A stretch of 12,969 bases of DNA. Source: Lachnospira sp. UBA5912. GTDB taxonomy: Bacteria > Bacillota > Clostridia > Lachnospirales > Lachnospiraceae. A program made the position numbers and the translations under genes. The notes below the pieces were generated by a model. That model worked only from the letters and a program-made list of their open reading frames with translations, made no database searches and was not told the origin of the DNA. Where the stretch lies: contig DJDY01000054.1 of the NCBI GenBank assembly GCA_002435585.1, forward strand, positions 17,856-30,824, in the 5' to 3' direction. Positions 1 through 7,983 of this stretch are shown here, in pieces; positions within the stretch are counted from its first letter, which is position 1, and every line of letters begins with the position of its first letter.

Positions 1-14
1 TGGAGGTGTACAGA

Positions 15-278
15 TTGGCTAACATTAAATCTGCTAAGAAGAGAGTAATAACAAGTCAGGTAAGAGCTGAAAGAAACAAGGCAATTAAGTCTAGAGTTAA
101 GACTTATGTAAAGAAAGTAGATGCTGCTGTTGCTGCTGGTGACAAGGCTGCTGCTGAAGCTGCTCTTCCTGTTGCTATAGCTGAGATTTCAAAGGCTGCT
201 TCTAAGGGAATATTCCACAAGAACACAGCTGCTAGAAAAGTATCTCGTATTACTAAAGCTGTTAACACTTTAGCTTAA
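15..278 (+). CDS. rpsT: 30S ribosomal protein S20
   Basis: Primary 16S rRNA-binding protein of the small ribosomal subunit. The 87-residue product begins (M)ANIKSAKKRV, the classic S20 N-terminus. It is rich in Lys and Ala and ends with the family's helical pattern (KGIFHKNTAARKVSRI near residues 61-76). The length matches the family. The start chosen is the TTG at 15, because a GGAGG Shine-Dalgarno lies at 2-6, 8 nt upstream. A GTG at 6 is in frame but overlaps that site and would add a non-homologous MYR leader. E. coli rpsT also starts with UUG, where this contributes to translational autoregulation; the same may hold here but is inferred. The gene is monocistronic as far as can be seen and converges on holA. 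Its promoter lies outside the window. Confidence 0.97.
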   Translation: MANIKSAKKRVITSQVRAERNKAIKSRVKTYVKKVDAAVAAGDKAAAEAALPVAIAEISKAASKGIFHKNTAARKVSRITKAVNTLA

Positions 279-297
279 TTATCACAGGATATTATTT

Positions 298-333
298 AAG
301 GACAGATGCATACCCTCGCATCTGTCCTTTTTT
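298..333 (+). terminator. Intrinsic terminator of rpsT
   Basis: A perfect 12-bp stem (298-309 with 318-329) has an 8-nt loop and runs into a T-rich tract at 328-333, 20 nt after the rpsT stop codon. On the minus strand the stem is followed only by TTAAATAA, so it should be weaker for the converging holA transcript, although no other holA terminator is visible. Confidence 0.93.
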
Positions 334-362
334 CTTATTGTCTTTGTATGATGTAAATATCA

Positions 363-1337
363 CTACGAAGAATATTTAATTATGATCATTTCAACGCCAA
401 GCTTATCCTGCAATCTTCCCTGCTTGACACATTCCTCTACATCGGCACATTCCCTTAGTATTTCTTTTATCTTATCTATCGTGAAATACTTTGACTGTGA
501 TAGATACTTTCCAGCTATAAAAGGCTGAATCTTCATATAAGATGCCACTTCTCTTGCCGACATTCCCATGGCAGCGCAATCCTTAGCCTGCAGTATTCCA
601 TTGAACTGCCTTACTATAAGGTAAAGAATCAACATTGGAGATTCCTTAAGTTCAAGCAGATCATAATAAAGATTAAGCGCCTTATCCCTGTTCTTTCCTG
701 CAACTGCCTCTATCATCTCGAATATACGGCTTGTTGTCTGTGTGGAACATACGGCCTCCACATCCTGTGGCATAACTGCATCACGACCGGCACAATAGCT
801 TATAAGCTTATCAACCTCATTCTTTATAAGCTCCATATTGGCTCCTGTTTTTTCAAGAATAAGGTCACATGCTGACTCTGTCACTTTATAATGCTCCTTT
901 GACAGCATACCAGCTATCCACTTTTTAAGCATTGCCGGTGTCTGATACTTCATCTCTGTTACATAGCCACAGCTGTTTATTGCTTTATATACCTTATTTC
1001 TCTTATCTACGTTTTTCTCAATAAATATTAAAACTATATAATCTGGAAGCTTTTTAATATAATCTGCAAGCTTATCATTGGCGCTCTTAAAAAAAGAACT
1101 GTCATTAACTATAACGAGCCTTCTTTCGCTGAAAAACGGCATAGTCTCACACATGGCAATAACATCATCTGCTTTAGTGCTATCTCCTTCAAAATAGCTG
1201 TAATTAATTGTATCGTCACCTATAATGGCATTTTTCAGCCTGTCGCGATACTGGTTTTTCAGATACTCTTCCTCTCCATATATAAGATATACCTTCTGAT
1301 ATTCGCCTTTTTTAATATGTTCATTCAATGTCTTCAT
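363..1337 (-). CDS. holA: DNA polymerase III subunit delta
   Basis: Delta subunit of the clamp-loader complex; it opens the beta sliding clamp during replication. The 324-residue product has the expected length. It opens with the domain I strand VYLIYGEEEYL (residues 17-26 region) and has PFFSERRLVIV (67-77), which corresponds to the clamp-binding region of delta. The middle domain contains NEVDKLISY (173-181). The C-terminal helical collar domain carries LYLIVRQFNGILQAK (238-252) and ends KQGRLQDKLGVEMII (305-319). As usual for delta, there is no Walker A motif. Only one start is possible, since no ATG, GTG or TTG lies between the upstream in-frame stop and this ATG. No normally spaced Shine-Dalgarno is visible. 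A good promoter sits immediately upstream, so the transcript could be almost leaderless. The gene lies 103 nt after comEC, a common order in Firmicutes. Confidence 0.96.
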   Translation of the reverse strand: MKTLNEHIKKGEYQKVYLIYGEEEYLKNQYRDRLKNAIIGDDTINYSYFEGDSTKADDVIAMCETMPFFSERRLVIVNDSSFFKSANDKLADYIKKLPDYIVLIFIEKNVDKRNKVYKAINSCGYVTEMKYQTPAMLKKWIAGMLSKEHYKVTESACDLILEKTGANMELIKNEVDKLISYCAGRDAVMPQDVEAVCSTQTTSRIFEMIEAVAGKNRDKALNLYYDLLELKESPMLILYLIVRQFNGILQAKDCAAMGMSAREVASYMKIQPFIAGKYLSQSKYFTIDKIKEILRECADVEECVKQGRLQDKLGVEMIIIKYSS

Positions 1338-1344
1338 AGCTAGT

Positions 1345-1374
1345 ATTGTACCATCTTCCCTTAATTATTGTAAA
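1345..1374 (-). promoter_or_regulatory. Candidate promoter for holA
   Basis: On the minus strand, TTTACA (1369-1374) is followed after 18 nt by TACAAT (1345-1350), each one mismatch from the sigma-A consensus. The predicted transcription start falls at or next to the holA ATG (1337), about 7 nt after the -10 box. holA could therefore be transcribed separately from comEC with little or no 5' leader. Confidence 0.5.
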
Positions 1375-1440
1375 TCTATTATGTTAATTTTAATTATTTT
1401 TAAACATTTTAAGAATTTAAAAATATATTATTCATAGAAG

Positions 1441-3951
1441 TTAATGGTATTTCTGCTCTATAACCATACTGTCTTTATTCACTTTAACAGCTATTGCCCC
1501 ACATTCATCTGTTCTATATACTTCCACATTCCTGGCTCTTAATCTTTCCAGCGTTTCATTATGGGGATGCCCGTATCTGTTATCCTTACCACACGATATA
1601 ATAGATACAGCCGGACTGATATATGTAAGAAAATCATCACCTGTTGAATACTTAGAACCATGATGGCCTGTTTTTAGCACGCTCGTATGCCATGCCATAT
1701 TCCAGTCATTCATAATACATTTTTCAGCTTTCATACCAGAATCTCCCATCATCATCATGGAAAAATCCCCATAATTGATTCTGTAAACTGCAGAAAAGTC
1801 ATTCACATCTTCATACTCATAAGACTTACACGGATGTATGCATGTTATGTTAAATCTATTGGCATCATCCTGCGAAAGCACATCTCCTGCCACATTGTAT
1901 CTTATGCTTATTCCTGCATTTTTCACATACTCCACCATGCCGGCATATGATTCAACCTTCTCTTTATCCTTTATATCCGGCATAACAACTTCTCCAATTG
2001 TAAATGTTTCACCACACATATCAACAAGCTCTTTGATGCCATTAATATGGTCAGCATCGCTATGACTTATTATAACATAATCAAGATGCTTTATTCCCAT
2101 CAAACGCAAAGCCGGGTATATCCTGTATTTTCCGGATTTCTTTACATCTGTGCTTCCTCCATCAAACAGATAACTTACGCCATTCATGTCTCTTATATAT
2201 ATACAGTCACCCTGTCCCACATCAAGCATAATAACATATAGTCCATCTGGTGGAACATATCTCATATTAAGCGCTGATAATGTAACAATTAATATCATCA
2301 CAACTGCTCTCATTCTGCTATGACTACAGCTATCAAGCTTATTTGCAGACACTCTGCCACATACACCTGAGTTTTCATTACTTTGTGAAAAACAATATTT
2401 TTCGTTTTTCATATAATATTTCGTATAATTATTAACAAAATGCCGCACATATTCCGATTCTGCCATAATCCATATACATAATACTATTACATACAACACT
2501 ATCTGCCAGTTTTCGGGACGTCCAGTAACATATATAAGACCTGAGGCTTTATCTGTCACCTTGCATACCATCTGATAAAACTTTAATATATAGCTTGCAG
2601 CTCCTGCCGTAAACATTGCACATTTTACTGACAACAGCCCGGCTATACCAGTTGCCATACCACTTATCATTACAACCGGCATAAGTGGAATTACAATACA
2701 GTTTAATATAATGCTTATCGGGGCTGTTTCATACGAAATATACAGCATGGCAGGTAAAAGTGTCATATGTATAGCTATGCATACACTTATGGAATCACAC
2801 AACATATACAATATTTCATCTTTAAATGTCCGTTTTTTTCTATTTTTCTTTTCTATAAAAATAAGTGTCTTATTGTCAGTATGCATAACTGGAAGCACAA
2901 GTGTGATACCAAGAACTGCAAGAAATGACATAATATATGAAACATTACATATAACATATGGATTATCAAGTATCTGTATTATTGATGCAATCGAAAGTGC
3001 TGTAAGCATGTCATAGGTTCTCGCCCTTATGTCTGCTACTATGGCTATAACAAGCATAGCTGCCGCTCTTGATGCCGATATTGATTCACCAGTGAATATA
3101 AGATATGACAATATAACAGTTATGCCGGCAAAGGCCGACATACATATACCAGCTTTCTTTCTTAATCCTTTATATATCCCCATACCAACAATTGATATAT
3201 GAAGCCCGCTTATAGCAAGAAGGTGCGACATACCGCTTTTCTGATAAGCTTCTTTAATACCACTGTCAAGTTCATACTTATCACCAAGAAGCATAGAATC
3301 CATAAGCTGTCTGTCATCTTCATCAAACACATCAGCATATATCTTTTTAAATCTTTGCTTTAACCTGTACAGCCATGCATTATAACTTCCTGTATCCCTT
3401 TTCATAATTATTACATCATCAGCCATACATTTATAAGGATAGCCACATGATGTGTAATACAGCTGACTGTCAAAATTACCTGGATTATGGGCACTATCCC
3501 ACCCACTTATATCTCCTGCCACCATTATTTCATCACCATCACATATATATTTTTCATCATAACTGGTAATGTTTTTATAATCTGCATATACTATTATTCC
3601 ACGCGGATTCAGATTGTTATTCTTAATATAAACCATCATATAACTATCTTTACAGGCTATGTCTGCAACCGTTCCTGTAAACTTCTCATAGCCATAATTC
3701 CTGTTGAGGCTCATACTCATAACAAGCATTTCAATTATCGTAATGGGATATAATACAAAAACAAGAAAATAAAAGACAGATATCTTACATAATCTTATAT
3801 AAATCGTAAGAAATCCAAGTGAAACAACTCCTATTAAACAGGTAACCAGAACTGTTAATTCTCTGTTCCTAGTTCCAATTCCCATACACCTAAAAGATAT
3901 CACCGCAGCCATAAGCTGAATCAGGGCTGCGATGAAAACAGGTCTTCTCAA
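1441..3951 (-). CDS. comEC: ComEC/Rec2 competence DNA channel protein
   Basis: Membrane channel that carries single-stranded DNA across the cytoplasmic membrane during natural transformation. The 836 residues show the full three-part architecture. An N-terminal membrane segment and DUF4131/OB-like region cover about residues 1-185. The polytopic Competence domain (about 215-500) carries the signature HLLAISGLHISIVG (243-256). A final membrane segment lies near 548-563, followed by a C-terminal metallo-beta-lactamase-like domain from about 570. That domain has MLDVGQGDCIYI (575-586), the metal-site motif HSDADH (630-635), MGDSG (735-739) and KTGHHGSKYS (760-769), so the putative nuclease site looks intact. 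The reading frame is unbroken. The start is a TTG with only a weak, partly base-paired AAGGA 14 nt upstream. The next candidate start, an ATG at codon 14, has no ribosome site. The gene lies 44 nt after the GerMN lipoprotein gene, consistent with an operon. Confidence 0.95.
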   Translation of the reverse strand: MRRPVFIAALIQLMAAVISFRCMGIGTRNRELTVLVTCLIGVVSLGFLTIYIRLCKISVFYFLVFVLYPITIIEMLVMSMSLNRNYGYEKFTGTVADIACKDSYMMVYIKNNNLNPRGIIVYADYKNITSYDEKYICDGDEIMVAGDISGWDSAHNPGNFDSQLYYTSCGYPYKCMADDVIIMKRDTGSYNAWLYRLKQRFKKIYADVFDEDDRQLMDSMLLGDKYELDSGIKEAYQKSGMSHLLAISGLHISIVGMGIYKGLRKKAGICMSAFAGITVILSYLIFTGESISASRAAAMLVIAIVADIRARTYDMLTALSIASIIQILDNPYVICNVSYIMSFLAVLGITLVLPVMHTDNKTLIFIEKKNRKKRTFKDEILYMLCDSISVCIAIHMTLLPAMLYISYETAPISIILNCIVIPLMPVVMISGMATGIAGLLSVKCAMFTAGAASYILKFYQMVCKVTDKASGLIYVTGRPENWQIVLYVIVLCIWIMAESEYVRHFVNNYTKYYMKNEKYCFSQSNENSGVCGRVSANKLDSCSHSRMRAVVMILIVTLSALNMRYVPPDGLYVIMLDVGQGDCIYIRDMNGVSYLFDGGSTDVKKSGKYRIYPALRLMGIKHLDYVIISHSDADHINGIKELVDMCGETFTIGEVVMPDIKDKEKVESYAGMVEYVKNAGISIRYNVAGDVLSQDDANRFNITCIHPCKSYEYEDVNDFSAVYRINYGDFSMMMMGDSGMKAEKCIMNDWNMAWHTSVLKTGHHGSKYSTGDDFLTYISPAVSIISCGKDNRYGHPHNETLERLRARNVEVYRTDECGAIAVKVNKDSMVIEQKYH

Positions 3952-3963
3952 ACTAACTTTCCC

Positions 3964-3978
3964 GTTCCTTTCCGGAAC
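3964..3978 (-). promoter_or_regulatory. Small hairpin over the comEC ribosome site
   Basis: On the minus strand GTTCC (3974-3978) can pair with GGAAC (3964-3968) around a 5-nt loop. The pairing covers part of the only Shine-Dalgarno-like AAGGA (3966-3970) upstream of the comEC TTG start. With the long spacing and the TTG codon, this suggests weak translation initiation of comEC. The stem is only 5 bp, so its effect is uncertain. Confidence 0.3.
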
Positions 3979-3995
3979 ACATATAAATCTGTAAG

Positions 3996-4916
3996 CTATC
4001 TTACAATCGACTGATTATACTTATAGAACCTGTCAAGGCTGATATTATCCTTAAAATTCCTTGAATAATCGCCATTAATAAATATCTTGACTGAATCTAT
4101 ATTATCAAGTGCACATAACGAATTCACTATTGAATATATCTCAACGTCTGAAGCGACATTAACCAGTTCGTCTGCGAATTCTTCGCTTAAGTTGACATAA
4201 CATACCTTATCAACAACAGAAACGCCAAGCAGCTTTACAGCCTCTGGTAATGAAGCGTGTGCATCCTGGGTGGTAGGACCGCTTATAAGGTGCTGCACTA
4301 TCATTCTTTCTATCGGCATATTCTTGTTATAAGCAAGCATTTCTTTTACCTTAACCAGTCCTGTTCCGCTCTCATCAGCGTAATACAGCTGTACATTACG
4401 CCATTCCATCTCGCCGACATTACTGTCAGAGCCTGTAAAATCAGAACTCTTAAGCATACCTATAACTCCGCCATCTTCATACACAGCATCCTTGCCATCA
4501 ATATAGAACTGTACATATGTAACACCTTCTATCTGTGTAAGTGCTTTAACAACTGCTGCCCTGTATAAAAGTTCTGTCTGTTTTCCCATCTGCTTGTATG
4601 CTGTTGTATAGTTAAGCGACACAGTCTTCCCTTTAACACCTGACTCTATCAGATTAACATTATCAGGCTTTATAACAAACTCATCCTTGCTTGTAGATCT
4701 TACACTCATATTATCAAGCAATGTCCTGACTTTATCTTCAACTGACATAGAACTATCAAGCCTGCATGTACGCTCAATAAGCCTGTCTCTTGCACTATTG
4801 GTATAGTATATTATATACTTTTCACCTTTGTTATCAGACGAACATGCTGTAACAGATATAACCATACTTATACTAAGCAATATACATATTATTCTTTGTG
4901 CAATCTTTCCTAACAC
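3996..4916 (-). CDS. GerMN-domain lipoprotein
   Basis: Predicted exported lipoprotein of 306 residues. The N-terminus has a basic start (K4, R8), a hydrophobic core (about 9-22) and a lipobox ending at Cys25 (VTAC), so it should be anchored to the outer face of the membrane. Two GerMN-like domains follow, about residues 33-145 and 173-285; the second has the typical run LPEAVKLLGVSVVDKVCYVNL (223-243). GerMN domains occur in the B. subtilis sporulation protein GerM and in actinobacterial LpqB. The start is a GTG with a good AGGAG 6 nt upstream (4923-4927). It lies 36 nt after the histidine kinase gene, which suggests it works with that sensor as LpqB does with MtrB. This partnership is inferred; the domain alone does not specify function. 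Confidence 0.88.
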   Translation of the reverse strand: MLGKIAQRIICILLSISMVISVTACSSDNKGEKYIIYYTNSARDRLIERTCRLDSSMSVEDKVRTLLDNMSVRSTSKDEFVIKPDNVNLIESGVKGKTVSLNYTTAYKQMGKQTELLYRAAVVKALTQIEGVTYVQFYIDGKDAVYEDGGVIGMLKSSDFTGSDSNVGEMEWRNVQLYYADESGTGLVKVKEMLAYNKNMPIERMIVQHLISGPTTQDAHASLPEAVKLLGVSVVDKVCYVNLSEEFADELVNVASDVEIYSIVNSLCALDNIDSVKIFINGDYSRNFKDNISLDRFYKYNQSIVR

Positions 4917-4952
4917 GTATTTCTCCTATTCCAGCTTCATTTCGTTTACCGC

Positions 4953-6452
4953 TTACTTATCTTCATTCTCTTCTACATAATTAAGTGGAATTCTGAATGT
5001 AAATGTCGTTCCCATGCCTTCTTCACTATATAACTTGATAGTTCCGTGGTGCATAAGGATAATATTCCTGACTATAGATAAACCAAGCCCTGTTCCACCA
5101 GTTTCCCTTGACCTTGCCTTATCTACCCTATAAAATCTGTCAAACACTTTTCCCTGGCTGTCCTTAGGAATACCTATGCCGGAATCCTCAACCCTGACAT
5201 AAAAAAACTGATGATCTGCGTTAAGTGATACGTGAACCCATCCATCTACATTATTATACTTAATGGCATTCTCAACAAGATTGGATATTACCTGTGTAAG
5301 CTTGACCTCATCAACCTGCGCAACAACAGGTCTGAAGCTTTCAAACAACAACTCTATATTCTTCTTTGCCGCAAGCGGTTTTAGTCTCTTTAACACAAGC
5401 TCTAACAGTTCATTCATATTAACTGAAGATATATTAAGCGATGCAGAGGCTCTGTCAAGTCTTACCATGCACAGCAGATCTTCAATAATCTTATTCTCCC
5501 TGTCAATCTCACTTACAATATCAAGCATGAATTCCTTATACACCTCCACAGGCACATCCTCCTGTGTATTAAGCGAATCTGCCAGCACCTTGATAGATGT
5601 TATTGGTGTCTTTAGCTCATGTGAAACATTAGAAACGAACTCAGACCTTGAAGAATCCAGTTCATTGTTCTTGTCCATTATACTGTTAAAATGAGTGGCA
5701 AAGTTCTTAAGCTCTGTTGAGCCCTTAACCTCAACTCTTTTATCTATATAGCCAAAATCCACAGCTTCAACAACCTTTAACGCTTTCTTGTAACGTCTTA
5801 TATAAAAATAGGATAACACTATTGAACTGACTATAATAAATGTAACAGCTACAAATACGATAACATATATACTGTCAAATGCATCACCTGTAAGAATCCT
5901 GATATCAGAAACATCAAAATTAACAACCATAACAGCAATAATGGCGCCGTCATTATTATACACTGGCGATGCTGCCTCTATATTGCCTGTCTTACGGTTA
6001 TACTCTGAAACTGCCTTGGAATTCTCATATACATTCAGCACTCTTGGACTGACAATAGTTTTTCCAGTATCCACAGCATATGTGTCAAGACTTACCATAT
6101 ATTTCCTGTCTACCAGTCTTATTCTTATCTGGTTAAGCGCAGAATAATTCATAAGATTCTCATACATACCACTGTTCCTGGCATCTGTAATATCATTATA
6201 ATCCGTGAATTCAGCAGACATTAATACAGCTTCATTACTTATATAATCCTTTCTGGCATTGATAAGTGAAGATATATATGAATACTTTACCGCAAAAACA
6301 GCCGAGACAGTTGATATAACCGTCAGCACTGATATCATAAGTATAATTCTGAAACGTGCACTTAAAAAGCATCTGCGGATGCCTGATATAATCTTTCCTG
6401 GCTTAAACGACTTACTATGTGTTCCTATATCATTATGATTATGTTTAAACAT
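4953..6452 (-). CDS. Sensor histidine kinase (HAMP, HisKA, HATPase)
   Basis: Membrane-bound kinase of 499 residues that should autophosphorylate and pass phosphate to the neighbouring response regulator. A cytoplasmic N-terminus is followed by membrane segment 1 (about 35-55), an extracytoplasmic sensor of about 138 residues (56-193), membrane segment 2 (about 194-218), a HAMP linker (about 216-268), and HisKA with SHELKTP and phosphoacceptor His278. The ATPase domain has the N box NLVENAIKYN (391-400), DSGIGIP (423-429) and GGTGLGLS (452-459). All catalytic motifs are present. The run ASPVYNNDGAIIAVMVVNFD (161-180) in the sensor resembles Cache/PDC domains, so a small extracellular ligand is possible. 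Its ATG overlaps the 3' end of the regulator gene by 8 nt and has no well-placed Shine-Dalgarno, which points to translational coupling. Confidence 0.95.
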   Translation of the reverse strand: MFKHNHNDIGTHSKSFKPGKIISGIRRCFLSARFRIILMISVLTVISTVSAVFAVKYSYISSLINARKDYISNEAVLMSAEFTDYNDITDARNSGMYENLMNYSALNQIRIRLVDRKYMVSLDTYAVDTGKTIVSPRVLNVYENSKAVSEYNRKTGNIEAASPVYNNDGAIIAVMVVNFDVSDIRILTGDAFDSIYVIVFVAVTFIIVSSIVLSYFYIRRYKKALKVVEAVDFGYIDKRVEVKGSTELKNFATHFNSIMDKNNELDSSRSEFVSNVSHELKTPITSIKVLADSLNTQEDVPVEVYKEFMLDIVSEIDRENKIIEDLLCMVRLDRASASLNISSVNMNELLELVLKRLKPLAAKKNIELLFESFRPVVAQVDEVKLTQVISNLVENAIKYNNVDGWVHVSLNADHQFFYVRVEDSGIGIPKDSQGKVFDRFYRVDKARSRETGGTGLGLSIVRNIILMHHGTIKLYSEEGMGTTFTFRIPLNYVEENEDK

Positions 6453-7137
6453 TAAAATAATAACCTACTCCCCACTTGGTATGAACATACTTTGGTTCAC
6501 TTGAATTATCCTCTATCTTCTCACGAAGACGTCGTATATGGACATCAACCGTTCTTCCATCACCTGGATAGTCTGCTCCCCATACTGTTTTTAATAAAAC
6601 TTCCCTGCTATACACTCTGTTTGGATTAAATGCAAGCAGTTCAAGCAGGTCAAACTCTTTAGCTGTAAGATATATTTCTTTTCCTTTGATAAAAAGACTT
6701 CTGCTGTCACAATCTATCTTCATATCCCCGATTACAAGAACATTATTCTTGACAGCTTCTTTATCCTTATTATTATTGTTTCTTCTTAATATAGCTTTCA
6801 TTCTGGCTTTAACCTCAAGAATGTTAAAAGGCTTAGTAATATAATCATCTGCACCATACTCAAGTCCCATTATCTTATCCATATCATCACCCTTAGCTGT
6901 AAGCATAATTATAGGTACATTAGAAAACTCCCTTATCTGCTGGCACACCTCAAGTCCATTCATCTTAGGAAGCATAATATCAAGAAGGATTATGTCATAA
7001 TCGTTGTTCTTAGCCATATCAAGAGCTTCTTCGCCATCATATGCGCAGTCAACAACACTATAATCCTGTATAAGACTAAACTTAATACCTTTAACTATCA
7101 TCTTTTCATCATCTACAACTAATACCTTACCAGCCAT
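6445..7137 (-). CDS. OmpR/PhoB-family response regulator
   Basis: DNA-binding transcription regulator of 230 residues. The receiver domain (about 3-118) has the acidic pair D9-D10, phosphoacceptor Asp53 (LLDIMLP), Thr80 and Lys102 (TKPF). The linker contains an asparagine run (about 120-123). The winged-helix output domain (about 133-230) carries LTAKEFDLLELL and the recognition helix region RTVDVHIRRLREKI, and ends WGVGYYFNV. The start chosen is the ATG at 7137, preceded by AAGGAG (7149-7154) at 11 nt. An in-frame GTG at 7164 would give 239 residues and overlap comEA, but it lacks a ribosome site and adds a leader unlike the family. The partner kinase gene overlaps its 3' end by 8 nt. DNA targets cannot be read from the sequence. 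Confidence 0.94.
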   Translation of the reverse strand: MAGKVLVVDDEKMIVKGIKFSLIQDYSVVDCAYDGEEALDMAKNNDYDIILLDIMLPKMNGLEVCQQIREFSNVPIIMLTAKGDDMDKIMGLEYGADDYITKPFNILEVKARMKAILRRNNNNKDKEAVKNNVLVIGDMKIDCDSRSLFIKGKEIYLTAKEFDLLELLAFNPNRVYSREVLLKTVWGADYPGDGRTVDVHIRRLREKIEDNSSEPKYVHTKWGVGYYFNV

Positions 7138-7156
7138 ATCTGTAACTACTCCTTGT

Positions 7157-7915
7157 TTAAACACATATATAATCTTTTATCTTACTGAATGCACCATCCT
7201 TTATTCCTGGTACATTCTTAATATCGTCTATACTCTTAAAGCTGCCATGCTTACTCCTGTAGCTTATTATATCGCCTGCCCTTGATTCTCCTATCCCCGG
7301 CAGTGTAACCAGCTGCTCTTTAGATGCCGTGTTGATGTTAATCCTTGAATTCACAGACTGATTCCCAGACTCCTGATATGAGGAAACTGTGTTAGAAATA
7401 CCATCGTCATATATCTCCTGATTGTACTCCTCGCCAAACTTAGGAATATATATCTTCTGTCCGTCAGACACTTTCTGCACTGGATTAATCTTTGCTACGT
7501 CTGCATCAGAAGTATACCCTCCACATAGCTGTACTACCTCATATATCCTTGAATCCATGCTGCACGCAACGACCCCGGGATCGTTAACCTCTCCATACAG
7601 ATAAACATATATTAAGCCCTCTTTGCTATCTGCATCTGTTTTTCCATATTCTGCACGCTGTGATATATCTATGGCAGCACTGTCAGTATCATCCTGTACT
7701 GTTTCACTATCCTTCACACCCGTGCTGTTATCTACATTATCTACATCTTTGACCGATGAAGCTTCCTGCTTTAATGAATACTTTCCATTCTGCTTGTCAG
7801 CTGACGTATTACTCTGCTTACAATAATACACAACACCTGCCACAAGTACTATAATAACAATAATCGCAGCCTTTATATATGTTCTGTATTGATTGTATAT
7901 CTTAATTATATTCAT
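7157..7915 (-). CDS. comEA: ComEA-type helix-hairpin-helix DNA-binding protein
   Basis: Membrane-anchored receptor that binds double-stranded DNA outside the cell and delivers it to the uptake channel. The 252-residue product has a single N-terminal membrane segment (about 14-31) and a low-complexity Ser/Asp-rich spacer (about 35-95). An SLBB domain (about 102-157; YVYLYGEVNDPGVV ... DGQKIYIP) and a second flexible linker follow. The C-terminal (HhH)2 domain (192-252) has NINTASKEQLVTLPGIGESR and the second hairpin VPGI (235-238). This is the standard ComEA layout. The ATG has AAGGAG (7921-7926) 6 nt upstream, but that site lies in a hairpin. It is the first gene of the minus-strand cluster, with its own promoter region. 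A comEB gene is not present next to it. Confidence 0.94.
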   Translation of the reverse strand: MNIIKIYNQYRTYIKAAIIVIIVLVAGVVYYCKQSNTSADKQNGKYSLKQEASSVKDVDNVDNSTGVKDSETVQDDTDSAAIDISQRAEYGKTDADSKEGLIYVYLYGEVNDPGVVACSMDSRIYEVVQLCGGYTSDADVAKINPVQKVSDGQKIYIPKFGEEYNQEIYDDGISNTVSSYQESGNQSVNSRININTASKEQLVTLPGIGESRAGDIISYRSKHGSFKSIDDIKNVPGIKDGAFSKIKDYICV

Positions 7916-7920
7916 GTATA

Positions 7921-7941
7921 CTCCTTATATAAAATATAAGG
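7921..7941 (-). promoter_or_regulatory. Hairpin sequestering the comEA Shine-Dalgarno
   Basis: A perfect 8-bp inverted repeat (7923-7930 with 7934-7941) closes a 3-nt loop directly ahead of comEA. In the minus-strand mRNA the last four stem bases are the AAGG of the AAGGAG ribosome site (7921-7926), so folding would hide most of it. The stem is mostly A-U with a CC/GG end, so it may open readily. It could act as a translational or thermal control point. Confidence 0.5.
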
Positions 7942-7983
7942 TCCCTTCGCATACATATGTTACTATTCTTTAACATATCCAGA

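Noticed and set aside
1396..1424. 9-bp inverted repeat between comEC and holA as a comEC terminator
   Set aside because: The stem is entirely A-T with an 11-nt loop, easily expected by chance in such AT-rich DNA.
3996..4916. Calling the GerMN lipoprotein a sporulation or germination gene (gerM)
   Set aside because: The two-domain layout and the linkage to a two-component system fit a signalling accessory better. The domain name alone is not evidence for sporulation.
5263..5694. Open reading frame of 143 codons opposite the histidine kinase
   Set aside because: It lies wholly within the conserved HisKA/ATPase coding region, is Ser/Leu-rich as antisense frames tend to be, and shows no recognisable domain.
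7138..7164. Upstream GTG start for the response regulator, giving 239 residues
   Set aside because: No ribosome site precedes it, it overlaps comEA, and the added nine residues are not receiver-like. The ATG at 7137 has AAGGAG upstream.
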